From: JAAZFZ01 sp035647435
GTDB taxonomy: Bacteria; Bacillota; Clostridia; Oscillospirales; Acutalibacteraceae
Assembly: GCA_035647435.1 (NCBI GenBank)
Contig: DASRNM010000141.1
Location: 1 to 34,110 of the forward strand
DNA length: 34,110 nt
Reading direction: 5' to 3'
Shown here: positions 1-8,100 of the stretch, one piece after another
Layout of the letters: every line of letters starts with the position of its first letter
Position numbering within the stretch: the first letter of the stretch is position 1
Made by a program: the position numbers and the translations under genes
The notes under the pieces: generated by a model
What the model saw: the letters and a program-made list of their open reading frames with translations, nothing else
What the model was told of the DNA's origin: nothing
Database searches by the model: none

Positions 1-129
1 GATATATATATTGTGGTGATTTTGATTTTTCAAACTACTGGTTGACACCTTTCTAGTTTTTACAATGTTTTCAACATTTTTTTACCAAGAATTGTTAAAA
101 AATAACGGGTTGTTGTTAAGAAATTTTGC

Positions 130-158
130 TTGACACGGCCCGTTCTTTTTAGTATAAT
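130..158 (+). promoter_or_regulatory. Sigma-A promoter of the ylxM-ffh operon
   Basis: A perfect -35 box TTGACA (130-135), a 17-base spacer and a perfect -10 box TATAAT (153-158) stand 58 bases before the ylxM start. Transcription should begin near 165, inside the inverted repeat at 166-186. Confidence 0.85.
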
Positions 159-165
159 TACTGCC

Positions 166-186
166 TGTAAAGAGAATTTCTTTACA
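166..186. repeat. Inverted repeat just downstream of the -10 box
   Basis: TGTAAAGA (166-173) and its exact reverse complement TCTTTACA (179-186) are separated by five bases. The repeat covers the expected transcription start, so it could be an operator or a short 5' hairpin. Which of these it is cannot be told from one sequence. Confidence 0.5.
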
Positions 187-215
187 CCCATTTTTGCTAT
201 TGAGGGGGGACAAGA

Positions 216-578
216 TTGGCAAAGAATCTTGAAGTAACGATTCTGCTTGATTTTTATGGTGATATGCTCACGGATAAGCAGCGGAATTTTTTAGGATATT
301 ATTATAATGACGACCTTTCTCTCTCTGAAATAGCGGCAAACGAAGGCATTACTCGTCAGGGCGTGCGTGATTCAATAAAGCGTGCCGAAACCCAGCTTTT
401 TGACATGGAGTCAAAATTGGGGCTTTCAAGAAAATTTATCGAAATGAAGGACGGGCTTGAAGAAATTATTGATTTTGCAGCGCAAATTAACGACTATAAT
501 CTCAAGCACAGCCTTTCAAGAGAGATTAATGACTATGCCGTTAGAATAAAGGCTGTTGCCCAAACTTTAATGAATTGA
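216..578 (+). CDS. ylxM: YlxM-family SRP-associated helix-turn-helix protein
   Basis: This 120-residue protein belongs to the YlxM/UPF0122 family, whose gene almost always precedes ffh and whose product is thought to work with the signal recognition particle. It has a helix-turn-helix region at about residues 34-58 (SLSEIAANEGITRQGVRDSI), like the region 4 of sigma factors, followed by a helical C-terminus. The start is TTG, placed 6 bases behind the strong ribosome binding site GAGGGGGGA (202-210). It is the first gene after the consensus promoter at 130-158 and is followed by ffh after about 100 bases, which supports co-transcription. Length and position match the family well. Its role in streptococcal SRP assembly is known; the role here is inferred. 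Confidence 0.9.
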   Translation: MAKNLEVTILLDFYGDMLTDKQRNFLGYYYNDDLSLSEIAANEGITRQGVRDSIKRAETQLFDMESKLGLSRKFIEMKDGLEEIIDFAAQINDYNLKHSLSREINDYAVRIKAVAQTLMN

Positions 579-680
579 TACATACAAACATAGATTATAA
601 CCTGCATTTAAGGCAAGTAATATGCTCTTGCCAATAATATGTAAAGTGTTATTTTCGGTTATGCGAGGAGGAGTGATTAC

Positions 681-2051
681 TTGGCATTCGAAGGTCTTTC
701 GGACAAGCTGGAGTCTGCTTTTAAACGACTACGTAGCAAGGGCAGCCTCAACGAGGCTGATGTTCGCAGTGCAATGCGTGAAGTTCGACTTGCATTGCTT
801 GAGGCCGATGTAAACTATAAGGTTGCCAAAGAGTTCACAACAAAGGTAACCGAAAGAGCCATTGGCGAAAAGGTGACGGAAAGTCTAACACCGGCACAAA
901 TGGTCATTAAAATTGTAAATGAAGAGCTCGTTGAGCTAATGGGTGGCACACGCGTAAGGCTCAACACCGCACCACACCCGCCAACAGTTGTTATGATGTG
1001 CGGTTTGCAAGGCTCAGGTAAAACGACACACTGTGCAAAAATTGCGCTTATGCTTAAAAACCAAGGGCATCGACCCCTGCTCGTTGCCTGTGATATATAT
1101 AGACCTGCTGCTATCAAACAGCTTCAGGTCATCGGCGAAAAAGCCGATGTACCCGTTTTTGAAATGGGCACAACCGACCCCGTAACAATCGCACAGGAGG
1201 CTATTAAGCTTGCGAAAGACAAGGCATATGATTATGTCTTTCTCGACACCGCAGGGCGGTTACACATCGACGAGGAGCTCATGGGCGAGCTCAAAAACAT
1301 AAAGTCTAAGGTCCACCCGCATGAAATTTTGCTTGTTGTTGACTCAATGACAGGTCAAGACGCTGTAAATGTTGCTAAATCCTTTGACGAAACGTTGGGT
1401 ATAGACGGGATTGTTCTGACTAAACTCGACGGTGACACAAGAGGCGGTGCAGCACTCTCTGCAAGAGCTGTCACAGGCAAACCGATTAAATTTGTCGGTA
1501 TAGGCGAAAAACTCGGCGACCTTGATGCGTTTCACCCCGACAGAATGGCATCCCGAATTTTAGGCATGGGTGATGTTCTTTCTTTAATTGAAAAAGCCGA
1601 GGTTGCACTCGACGGCGAAAAGGCAGAAAAGCTGCAAAAAAATTTGCTTGAAAATAAATTCGATATGAATGATTTGCTTGAGCAATTTGAACAGCTTAGC
1701 AAAATGGGCTCTGTTAAGGATATGCTCGGAATGATACCCGGTCTTTCAAAAAAGATTCAAAACGTTGATATTGACGAGCACCAGTTTGTGAGAATGAAAT
1801 CTATCATTCTTTCAATGACTGAAAAAGAAAGAAAGAAGCCCGAAATTATAAATCCGGCGCGCAAACGCAGAATTGCCGCAGGGTGCGGATTGAAGGTTGA
1901 AGATGTCAACAAACTGCTCACCCAATTCCGTCAAATGAAAAAAATGTTTAAGCAATTCAGCGGCAAGGGTGGCAAGAAAAAGTCCCGCCGCATGAACCAG
2001 ATGATGGGCGGCTTAGGCGGCATGAACGGAATGGGCGGCTTTAGAATGTAG
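681..2051 (+). CDS. ffh: Signal recognition particle protein Ffh (SRP54 GTPase)
   Basis: Ffh is the SRP GTPase that binds signal peptides of nascent membrane and secreted proteins and hands ribosomes to FtsY. At 456 residues it is full length. The N domain occupies about 1-90. The G domain shows the P-loop GLQGSGKT (108-115), DTAGR (189-193) and TKLDGDTRGG (247-256). The methionine-rich M domain fills the C-terminus, ending in a Gly/Met-rich tail (GGLGGMNGMGGFRM). The start is TTG, behind GAGGAGGAG at 665-673. It lies between ylxM and rpsP, as in most Clostridia. Identification is essentially certain. Confidence 0.98.
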   Translation: MAFEGLSDKLESAFKRLRSKGSLNEADVRSAMREVRLALLEADVNYKVAKEFTTKVTERAIGEKVTESLTPAQMVIKIVNEELVELMGGTRVRLNTAPHPPTVVMMCGLQGSGKTTHCAKIALMLKNQGHRPLLVACDIYRPAAIKQLQVIGEKADVPVFEMGTTDPVTIAQEAIKLAKDKAYDYVFLDTAGRLHIDEELMGELKNIKSKVHPHEILLVVDSMTGQDAVNVAKSFDETLGIDGIVLTKLDGDTRGGAALSARAVTGKPIKFVGIGEKLGDLDAFHPDRMASRILGMGDVLSLIEKAEVALDGEKAEKLQKNLLENKFDMNDLLEQFEQLSKMGSVKDMLGMIPGLSKKIQNVDIDEHQFVRMKSIILSMTEKERKKPEIINPARKRRIAAGCGLKVEDVNKLLTQFRQMKKMFKQFSGKGGKKKSRRMNQMMGGLGGMNGMGGFRM

Positions 2052-2129
2052 TCTCAGAAAATCTGTGCATTGTATCATAGCTTTGTACATGAAAATAAAT
2101 ATTTATTCATACTTTTGGAGGTTTTTATC

Positions 2130-2375
2130 ATGGCTGTTAAAATCAGATTGCGTCGGATTGGCGCTAAGAAAGTACCTTTTTACCGTGTTGTTGTTGCGGA
2201 TTCAAGATATCCGCGCGATGGCAGATTTATTGAAGAAATAGGGACGTACAACCCTCTTCTTAACCCACCCGTAGCTAAGATTGATTCGGAAAAAGCACAA
2301 CAATGGATTGCTAACGGTGCACAACCTACTGAAACTGTTAGAGCATTGTTCAAGAAGAACGGAATTATTAAATAA
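2130..2375 (+). CDS. rpsP: 30S ribosomal protein S16
   Basis: This is S16 of the small ribosomal subunit, 81 residues, beginning with the family signature MAVKIRLRRIGAKKVPFYR and carrying the GTYNP motif. The true start is the ATG at 2130, behind TTTTGGAGG (2113-2121); the reading frame stays open further upstream but that part has no ribosome binding site and no similarity to S16. A 78-base gap separates it from ffh, and it is followed 14 bases later by khpA. All are on one strand with no terminator seen between them. Confidence 0.97.
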   Translation: MAVKIRLRRIGAKKVPFYRVVVADSRYPRDGRFIEEIGTYNPLLNPPVAKIDSEKAQQWIANGAQPTETVRALFKKNGIIK

Positions 2376-2389
2376 GGAGGTTCTTTAAC

Positions 2390-2623
2390 ATGAAGGACTT
2401 GCTGGTTTCTATTGCAAAGGGGCTTGTAGAAGACCCTGAAGGCGTTACTGTAACCGTAGACGAACCTAACGACGAAGGCGTAGTTGTCTATCATTTGCAT
2501 GTTAGCGAAAATGATATGGGCAGAGTTATCGGTAAGCAGGGCAGAATAGCGAAAGCTATCCGTATTGTTATGCGTGCTGCGGCTTCACGTTGTAACGAAA
2601 AGGTATCTGTCGAAATTGATTAA
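2390..2623 (+). CDS. khpA: KhpA-type KH-domain RNA-binding protein
   Basis: This 77-residue single KH domain carries the RNA-binding GxxG loop as GKQG at residues 48-51, within IGKQGRIAKAIRIVM. Members (KhpA/YlqC) bind RNA, often together with KhpB/Jag, and affect cell division and sRNA or mRNA metabolism in Gram-positive bacteria. The ribosome binding site AAGGAGG (2374-2380) overlaps the rpsP stop codon. The end of the gene overlaps the TTG start of rimM, so the two are probably translationally coupled. The position between rpsP and rimM is the usual one. Confidence 0.93.
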   Translation: MKDLLVSIAKGLVEDPEGVTVTVDEPNDEGVVVYHLHVSENDMGRVIGKQGRIAKAIRIVMRAAASRCNEKVSVEID

Positions 2624-3137
2624 AGAATACCTTGAATTGGGTCGAATTGTCGGCACTCATGGCGTCAAAGGTGAATTGCGTGTTGACCCATGGTGCGACA
2701 GCCCCGATTTCTTTAAGCCATTAAAAACCCTCTATTTTGACAACAGAGGCCAAAAGGCGGTTGAAATTAAATCCACCCGTCCACATGGGAAAATGGTTTT
2801 GCTTTGCCTGGAAGGTATAGACAGCATTGAGCTGGCTGCCGCTCTCCGGGGCAGAGTTCTTTTTATGCGCAGAAGCGACGCCGCTTTGGAAAAAGGCAGA
2901 TATTTCATATCCGAACTCATAGGCTGCAAGGTAATTGACGCCGACAATGATAAAATTGAGTACGGCACAATATCTCAAGTCAGTGCAACAGGTGCAAATG
3001 ATGTTTGGCATATTGTCGGAAAAAACAATAAAGAGTATCTGCTCCCTGCAATACCCATGGTTATAATTGATGCCGATGTAGAAAAAGAAACGGTGAAAAT
3101 AAGACCACTGAAAGGTATTTTTGACGATGAGGATTGA
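2616..3137 (+). CDS. rimM: 16S rRNA processing protein RimM
   Basis: RimM binds S19 and helps mature the 30S head. The N-terminal barrel starts with YLELGRIVGTHGVKGELRV, the family signature, and a PRC-barrel-like second half contains LIGCKVID and ends ETVKIRPLKGIFDDED. I place the start at the TTG at 2616, which overlaps the khpA stop (ATTGATTAA). This gives 173 residues, the usual length. The frame is open to 2565, but the extra residues lie wholly inside khpA and do not resemble RimM. The Shine-Dalgarno site is weak (AAAGG near 2599), as expected for coupled translation. Confidence 0.92.
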   Translation: MIKEYLELGRIVGTHGVKGELRVDPWCDSPDFFKPLKTLYFDNRGQKAVEIKSTRPHGKMVLLCLEGIDSIELAAALRGRVLFMRRSDAALEKGRYFISELIGCKVIDADNDKIEYGTISQVSATGANDVWHIVGKNNKEYLLPAIPMVIIDADVEKETVKIRPLKGIFDDED

Positions 3138-3876
3138 CATTCTCACACTTTTCCCAGAAATGTGTGAATCCGTTTTAAAAGAAAGTATTGTAGGCCGTGC
3201 AAGAGAGCGCGGCCTTGTTGAAATTAATTGCAAAAATATTCGAGATTATACTCTCGACAAGCACGGCAGAGTTGACTCTCCCCCTTACGGCGGAGGGCTT
3301 GGAATGGTCATGCAGGTACAACCTATTTATGACTGTTATAACTCACTGTGTGAAGATATCGGCAAAAAGCCCCACCTTATCTACCTCTCACCGCAAGGTG
3401 AGGTTCTCACACAAGAAAAGGTTAAGGCTTTGTCGAGCTTTGATAACATTGCTCTGCTTTGTGGTCATTATGAGGGTATTGACGAAAGAATTATTGAAGA
3501 AATCGTTGACGAGGAAATCTCTGTGGGCGATTATGTTCTCACAGGCGGCGAACTGCCTGCACTTGTGATTGCAGACAGCATAACAAGGATTTTGCCCGGT
3601 GTCCTAGCCGCCGACGAGGCGTTTGAGCAAGAGAGTCATTATTCATTTTTGCTTGAATATCCACAATACACACGTCCGTTTGAATGGCACGGCGTCAAGG
3701 TCCCTGAAGTTTTGCTGTCGGGCCACCACGCAAACATTGAACGGTGGAGGCGAGAAATGGCTTTAGAGAGAACATTCAGGAGAAGACCTGATATGCTCAA
3801 AAAAGCAATGCTTAACAAAAAGGATCTGGATTATTTAAAAGAATTAGAGTGTACGGATAAAAACATTGAAGACTAA
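3127..3876 (+). CDS. trmD: tRNA (guanine37-N1)-methyltransferase TrmD
   Basis: TrmD is the SPOUT-fold enzyme that uses S-adenosylmethionine to make m1G37 in tRNAs reading CNN codons and so prevents frameshifting. At 249 residues it has the full knot motifs: LSPQG (87-91), GHYEGIDER (113-121) and SVGDYVLTGGELPA (132-145). The N-terminus MRIDILTLFPEM is typical and fixes the start at ATG 3127 rather than the in-frame TTG at 3121. It overlaps the rimM stop by 11 bases. The gene that often follows, rplS, is not here; chromate-transporter genes follow instead. Confidence 0.96.
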   Translation: MRIDILTLFPEMCESVLKESIVGRARERGLVEINCKNIRDYTLDKHGRVDSPPYGGGLGMVMQVQPIYDCYNSLCEDIGKKPHLIYLSPQGEVLTQEKVKALSSFDNIALLCGHYEGIDERIIEEIVDEEISVGDYVLTGGELPALVIADSITRILPGVLAADEAFEQESHYSFLLEYPQYTRPFEWHGVKVPEVLLSGHHANIERWRREMALERTFRRRPDMLKKAMLNKKDLDYLKELECTDKNIED

Positions 3877-3893
3877 AACAAGGAGTATAATCA

Positions 3894-4433
3894 GTGAAGC
3901 TTATATTAAAATTGTTCATTTCATTTTTTAAAATAGGATTATTCACCTTCGGTGGCGGTTATGCTATGCTTCCGATGTTTGAGCGTGAGCTTGTTGAAAA
4001 GCACACATGGGTAACTAATGAAGAAATGCTCGAATACTTTGCAATTGCTCAATGCACTCCTGGAGTTATTGCGGTAAACACCGCAACTTTTGTAGGGTAC
4101 AAAAAAAAGAAGTTTTTCGGTGTAATAGCCGCAAACTTAGGAGTAATTTTGCCTTCTTTGATAATTATTGTATCCATTGCAACACTTTTGAAAAGCTTTT
4201 CGCATATACCTGCTGTTGAACACGCCTTTGCAGGGATTCGCGTTGCTGTCGGTGCATTAATTATAAAATCAGTTGTTAAGCTGATGAAAAGCAACGTAAA
4301 AAAAGCTTTCCAAGTGTTTTTATGCATTGTCGCCTTTGTGTTTGTTGCGTTTTTAGGTCAATCCCCCGTTTATGTCGTAATCGCATCTGCCATTTTTGGG
4401 TTGTTTGCAGGAAAGTGGGGTGACCGAAAATGA
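3894..4433 (+). CDS. chrA: Chromate transporter (ChrA family), first half-size subunit
   Basis: This 179-residue membrane protein is a single CHR domain. The signature is FISFFKIGLFTFGGGYAMLP near the N-terminus, followed by AQCTPGVIAVNTATFVGY and about five hydrophobic segments. Short ChrA proteins are usually encoded as adjacent pairs that work as a heterodimer, expelling chromate or possibly other oxyanions. The start is GTG behind AAGGAG (3880-3885). Its stop overlaps the ATG of the second subunit (ATGA), so the two are coupled. The substrate is not shown by sequence; many gut bacteria carry this pair without known chromate exposure. Confidence 0.88.
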   Translation: MKLILKLFISFFKIGLFTFGGGYAMLPMFERELVEKHTWVTNEEMLEYFAIAQCTPGVIAVNTATFVGYKKKKFFGVIAANLGVILPSLIIIVSIATLLKSFSHIPAVEHAFAGIRVAVGALIIKSVVKLMKSNVKKAFQVFLCIVAFVFVAFLGQSPVYVVIASAIFGLFAGKWGDRK

Positions 4434-5008
4434 GCACCCTTTTATTATTGTGCTTAGAGTTTTTCAAAACAGGTCTTTTTGCCGCAGGTGGCGGGCTTGC
4501 CACAATACCCTTTTTAGTTGAAATGGGAGCCAATCACCCTGACTGGTTCTCACCAGAAGAGCTTGCAAACATGATAGCGGTTTCGGAGTCTACCCCCGGC
4601 CCATTAGGCGTCAACATGGCCACTTATGTAGGATACACTGTATCTGGTGTTTTGGGATCAATTTTGGTAACGTTTTTCCTGATTTTACCTTCAATAATCA
4701 TCGTTATGATTATCGCAAAATTTTTGGGCAAATATATGGATAACAAATATGTTCAGTGGGTATTTTCAGGACTTCGCCCCGCAGTTACGGGGCTGATTGC
4801 CGCTGCTGGCTATTCGGTTTTAAAATTAGCCTTGTTCACGGGTAATGAGTTCACCGGTTTTCTGAATATTTTTGCTTTTATTGATTGGCGTGCTCTTGTT
4901 CTATTTGCCGCAATTTTTGTCGCGTCTTTATTACCGAAAATTAAAAAGCTTCACCCAGTTGTATTCATTGCAATAGGTGCAGTAATAGGTATAGTTATAG
5001 GGTTGTAA
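4430..5008 (+). CDS. chrA: Chromate transporter (ChrA family), second half-size subunit
   Basis: This 192-residue second CHR domain starts at an ATG overlapping the stop of its partner. It has the same signature at the N-terminus (FFKTGLFAAGGGLATIPFL) and then SESTPGPLGVNMATYVGYT, followed by several membrane segments. The two subunits differ in the glycine-rich motif (TFGGGYAMLP against AAGGGLATIPFL), as expected of heterodimer partners inserted in opposite orientation. No clear terminator follows; the next 224 bases contain a repeat cluster and the ptsH promoter. Confidence 0.88.
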   Translation: MSTLLLLCLEFFKTGLFAAGGGLATIPFLVEMGANHPDWFSPEELANMIAVSESTPGPLGVNMATYVGYTVSGVLGSILVTFFLILPSIIIVMIIAKFLGKYMDNKYVQWVFSGLRPAVTGLIAAAGYSVLKLALFTGNEFTGFLNIFAFIDWRALVLFAAIFVASLLPKIKKLHPVVFIAIGAVIGIVIGL

Positions 5009-5017
5009 TCCAATATG

Positions 5018-5103
5018 TTGTGCATATGTAAAATTTTTCCGTGCAATGTGCAATAAGCTTTAACAACAACACTAGACAAATTGCACAAATATCAGTTGCA
5101 CAT
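5018..5103. repeat. Cluster of TGTGCAA/TTGCACA repeats upstream of ptsH
   Basis: Five related heptamer/octamers lie within 86 bases: TTGTGCAT (5018-5025), CGTGCAAT (5040-5047), TGTGCAAT (5047-5054), ATTGCACA (5080-5087) and TTGCACAT (5096-5103). The first three point one way and the last two the other, making inverted pairs. They end 53 bases before the ptsH -35 box. They may be binding sites of a regulator or parts of a folded RNA from the chrA transcript; no run of T follows, so a simple terminator is unlikely. Confidence 0.5.
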
Positions 5104-5155
5104 AATGTCATACTTTGGAACACAAGCCGAATTATTCAAAATGGTCTTTTAAGCG

Positions 5156-5183
5156 TTGACGATAGCTATATTTGTGATATAAT
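5156..5183 (+). promoter_or_regulatory. Promoter of ptsH
   Basis: TTGACG (5156-5161), a 16-base spacer and TATAAT (5178-5183) stand 50 bases before the HPr start. It is the only good promoter between the chromate-transporter genes and ptsH. Confidence 0.75.
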
Positions 5184-5232
5184 GATAACAACATTTAGAT
5201 GATTGAATTTTGTATGTGGGAGTTTTTTAGAT

Positions 5233-5496
5233 ATGTATGTAAAAGATGTAACGGTTCAGAATCAGGTTGGTCTTCATGCTCGTCCAGCAACGTTTTTTAT
5301 TCAAAAGGCTAATGAATTCAAATCAGCCATTTGGGTTGAAAAGGAAGAGCGTCGTGTTAACGCAAAAAGTCTTTTGGGAGTTCTCTCATTAGGCATTATG
5401 GGCGGTACTCAAATCAGAATTATTGCAGGCGGTGCTGATGAAGAGCAGGCAGTTGAAGAACTAGTCAAGCTTATTAATTCAGGCTTTGCCGAATAA
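5233..5496 (+). CDS. ptsH: Phosphocarrier protein HPr
   Basis: HPr carries phosphate from enzyme I to the sugar-specific EIIA proteins of the phosphotransferase system. At 87 residues it shows the active-site histidine at position 15 (GLHARPA, 13-19) and serine 46 (NAKSLLGVLSLG), the residue HPr kinase phosphorylates for CcpA-dependent carbon catabolite repression. His15 separates it from the Crh paralogue, which has Gln there. The start is ATG 5233 behind GGGAG (5218-5222); the frame is open upstream to 5203 but those residues do not belong to HPr. It is a single-gene unit with its own promoter and terminator. Enzyme I is not in the window. Confidence 0.95.
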   Translation: MYVKDVTVQNQVGLHARPATFFIQKANEFKSAIWVEKEERRVNAKSLLGVLSLGIMGGTQIRIIAGGADEEQAVEELVKLINSGFAE

Positions 5497-5520
5497 TAAC
5501 ATCCGTTTAAACTTGAATTT

Positions 5521-5553
5521 AAAGGCTCGCATTGAATGCGAGCCTTTTTTGAA
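5521..5553 (+). terminator. Rho-independent terminator after ptsH
   Basis: A perfect 12-base-pair stem (AAAGGCTCGCAT / ATGCGAGCCTTT) with a three-base loop is followed by further T residues. It lies 25 bases after the ptsH stop. Confidence 0.9.
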
Positions 5554-5599
5554 ATTTATTGCGTTTTGCAATTAAATCTGCATGATAGGCGGTGATTGT

Positions 5600-7432
5600 T
5601 TGAACGAAAATCTGAAAATTCTTAGAAAGAAAGCAATGCGTTTACCGCAGACGCCCGGAGTTTATATTATGAAAGACTCAAAGGGCGGGGTTATTTATAT
5701 AGGCAAGGCAAAGGCACTAAAAAACAGAGTAAGTCAATATTTTGGTTCACAAAAAAATCACCAACTTAAAGTTATTAAAATGATCAGCCATGTTTCTGAT
5801 TTTGACTATATCTTAACTGACAGCGAATTTGAAGCCCTTGTGCTTGAATGCAGTCTTATCAAGCAATACAGTCCAAAATACAATATATTGTTAAAGGACG
5901 ACAAAGGATACCATTATATAAAAATCACAAACGACGAGTGGAGAACAATCAGTGCGGTCAAGCAAAAACTTGATGACGGTGCAGAATATATTGGCCCTTA
6001 CACAGGTTATTTTTCGGTTTCAAGTGCCGTTGACGAGGCGTTGAAAATATTCGGTTTGCCACAGTGCTCAAAAAAATTCCCAAGGGATTTTAAAAAGGGC
6101 AGACCATGTTTAAACTATTATATAAAACAGTGCTGTGCCCCTTGCACCGGCAAAGTGAAAAAGTCGCAGTATGATGAAGCTGTTGACGGTGCAATTAAAT
6201 TTATTAAAGGTGGCAGTGCGCTTGCCCTTAAAGAGCTCACAATAAAAATGGAAAAGGCGTCCGCAAACTTGGAGTTTGAAAAGGCCGCAAGTCTTCGTGA
6301 CAGAATCGACGCCATAAACAAACTGAGTGAAAAGCAGAAAGTTGTTTCAACAACAATTAAAGTCATGGACATTTTCGCACTTGTTGAAGAAAAAGAAAAG
6401 GCGTGCTTTACTGTTTTACGCTTTGATAGAGGCAGACTTTACGACAGTGAGCATTTCATCATCGACAGGCCTGAAAATGGCGCAGAGGCCAGAATGGAGC
6501 TTATAAGAAGCTTTTACACAATAAGAAGCAAAGTGCCACCCAGAATCTTTATAGATTCCGAAATTGAGGATGCAGAGCTTATTATGCAGTGGCTTTCTTC
6601 GCTTGCAGGCAAAAAAGTTATAATAACGGTGCCTAAACGAGGTGAGCAAGTACGGCTTATGGAGCTGTGTCGCAAAAACGCATCGGAAAAACTTGCGCAA
6701 AGCGTCGGCAGGGGCGGAAAAGAAACCGCCGCAACTGACGAGCTTGCAAAACTTTTAGGTCTCCCCTCTCCACCTGAGTACATTGAAGCTTATGACATTT
6801 CGCACACAGCAGGTAGTGAAAATGTTGCAGGCATGATCGTTTTCAAAAACGGGGTGCCTCTCAAATCATCATACAGAAAATTTAATATTAAAGGGTTTTC
6901 AGGTCAAGATGATTATGCCTCGATGAAAGAGGTTTTGACAAGACGATTTCAACGTTACGTCGATGAGGGCAAAAGTGAAAAGGGTTTTGGAAAGCTGCCT
7001 GATTTGATATTGTTAGACGGTGGTCAAGGTCAACTTCATGCGGTTATGCCTGTTTTGGAGCAATTCGGGCTTGGCATACCTGTTTTCGGCATGGTCAAGG
7101 ATAACCGACACCGCACAAGGGCAATTGCTACAGACGGCGGCGAAATAGCTATTAATTCAAAACGCCAGGCTTTTACGCTTATTTCATCCATTCAAGAGGA
7201 GGTCCACAGGTTCTCCGTTGATTTTCATCGAAAAAGGCGTAAAAACACGAGCCTTTCAAGCTCGTTGACCTCTATTGAGGGTATAGGGCAAGCTCGTGCC
7301 CGTGCTCTTTTGAATCATTTCAAAACGATGAAGGCAATAAAAGCCGCAAGCGTTGAGGAACTCAAGAGCGTTAAGGGCATGAACGAAACGGCGGCAAAAG
7401 CGGTTTATAACACCTTTAAAGGTGATTTGTAA
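5600..7432 (+). CDS. uvrC: Excinuclease ABC subunit C
   Basis: UvrC makes both incisions around a DNA lesion found by UvrA/UvrB in nucleotide excision repair. It has an N-terminal GIY-YIG nuclease (GVYIMKD about 20-26 and IYIGKA about 32-37), a cysteine-containing segment (QCCAPC), a UVR motif (LEFEKAASLRDRID), the C-terminal RNase H-like nuclease (YDISHTAG, LILLDGGQGQ) and tandem helix-hairpin-helix motifs at the end. Length is about 610 residues, normal. I chose TTG 5600 (MNENLKILRKKA) because AGGCGGTG lies just upstream; an in-frame ATG at 5582 without a binding site is the alternative. It stands alone, away from uvrA and uvrB. Confidence 0.95.
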   Translation: MNENLKILRKKAMRLPQTPGVYIMKDSKGGVIYIGKAKALKNRVSQYFGSQKNHQLKVIKMISHVSDFDYILTDSEFEALVLECSLIKQYSPKYNILLKDDKGYHYIKITNDEWRTISAVKQKLDDGAEYIGPYTGYFSVSSAVDEALKIFGLPQCSKKFPRDFKKGRPCLNYYIKQCCAPCTGKVKKSQYDEAVDGAIKFIKGGSALALKELTIKMEKASANLEFEKAASLRDRIDAINKLSEKQKVVSTTIKVMDIFALVEEKEKACFTVLRFDRGRLYDSEHFIIDRPENGAEARMELIRSFYTIRSKVPPRIFIDSEIEDAELIMQWLSSLAGKKVIITVPKRGEQVRLMELCRKNASEKLAQSVGRGGKETAATDELAKLLGLPSPPEYIEAYDISHTAGSENVAGMIVFKNGVPLKSSYRKFNIKGFSGQDDYASMKEVLTRRFQRYVDEGKSEKGFGKLPDLILLDGGQGQLHAVMPVLEQFGLGIPVFGMVKDNRHRTRAIATDGGEIAINSKRQAFTLISSIQEEVHRFSVDFHRKRRKNTSLSSSLTSIEGIGQARARALLNHFKTMKAIKAASVEELKSVKGMNETAAKAVYNTFKGDL

Positions 7433-7470
7433 AATAATTGGGTAAAAATTCGCCTTGAGATTTAAATTAC

Positions 7471-7500
7471 TTGACAATATACCGCCAATAATGTGATAAT
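7471..7500 (+). promoter_or_regulatory. Promoter of the rsmD-coaD unit
   Basis: TTGACA (7471-7476) and GATAAT (7495-7500) are 18 bases apart, and a TG dinucleotide forms an extended -10 (TGTGATAAT). It lies between uvrC and rsmD. Confidence 0.7.
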
Positions 7501-7540
7501 ACTAAGCATAGAATTTAATGAAAGATTGCGAGAAATAGTT

Positions 7541-8089
7541 ATGAGAGTTATTACTGGTAGTGCAAGAGGCCGATTTCTGCAAACTCTGACGGGTGAAGAT
7601 GTTCGCCCGACGATTGACAGAGTTAAAGAGGCTATTTTTAGTATAATACAATTTGAAATTGAGGGCAGACGAGTTCTTGACTTGTTCAGTGGGTCAGGGC
7701 AAATGGGCATTGAGGCTTTGAGCCGAGGTGCTCAATCCTGTATTTTTGTTGATAAGAGCCGTGTTGCAACAGATATTATCAAAGACAACCTAAGAACAAC
7801 AAAGCTTTTAGAAAAATCTCAAGTTTCGTTGACAGATGCGCTAACCTTTATCAAAACAACTAAGTTGAAATTTGATATAATATTTTTAGACCCACCCTAT
7901 TCAAAAGACCTTTTGCAAAAATCTCTCGCCCTTGCTGCGGAGAAAACTGCCCCAGGCGGTGTTATTATTTGTGAAAGTCTTTTTTCCGAAGATTTGCCTG
8001 AAAAAGTGGGCCCCATGTCTTTGTTTAGGGATTATAAGTACGGCAAAACAAAGATAACGGTTTACAGACCGGCGGATATTGAAAGTTAG
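7541..8089 (+). CDS. rsmD: 16S rRNA (guanine966-N2)-methyltransferase RsmD
   Basis: RsmD methylates G966 of 16S rRNA in the assembled 30S head using S-adenosylmethionine. The protein has 182 residues with the N-terminal signature MRVITGSARGRFL, the cofactor motif DLFSGSGQMG (47-56) and the catalytic DPPY (117-120). The start is set at ATG 7541 to match the family N-terminus; the frame is open to 7493, and the Shine-Dalgarno site is poor for either. coaD follows 11 bases after the stop, the usual neighbour in Firmicutes. Confidence 0.93.
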   Translation: MRVITGSARGRFLQTLTGEDVRPTIDRVKEAIFSIIQFEIEGRRVLDLFSGSGQMGIEALSRGAQSCIFVDKSRVATDIIKDNLRTTKLLEKSQVSLTDALTFIKTTKLKFDIIFLDPPYSKDLLQKSLALAAEKTAPGGVIICESLFSEDLPEKVGPMSLFRDYKYGKTKITVYRPADIES

Positions 8090-8100
8090 GGTGAATATTT

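Noticed and set aside
612..634. Terminator between ylxM and ffh
   Set aside because: GGCAAG and CTTGCC could pair, but the stem is six bases and no run of T follows.
2070..2129. Longer N-terminus for S16
   Set aside because: The frame is open upstream, but the AGGAGG-type site is right before ATG 2130 and S16 proteins begin MAVKIRLRR.
5009..5155. CRISPR-like repeats
   Set aside because: The repeated units are only 7-8 bases, unevenly spaced and in both orientations.
6118..6783. Minus-strand open frames inside uvrC
   Set aside because: They lie within a well-conserved gene and have no start signals.
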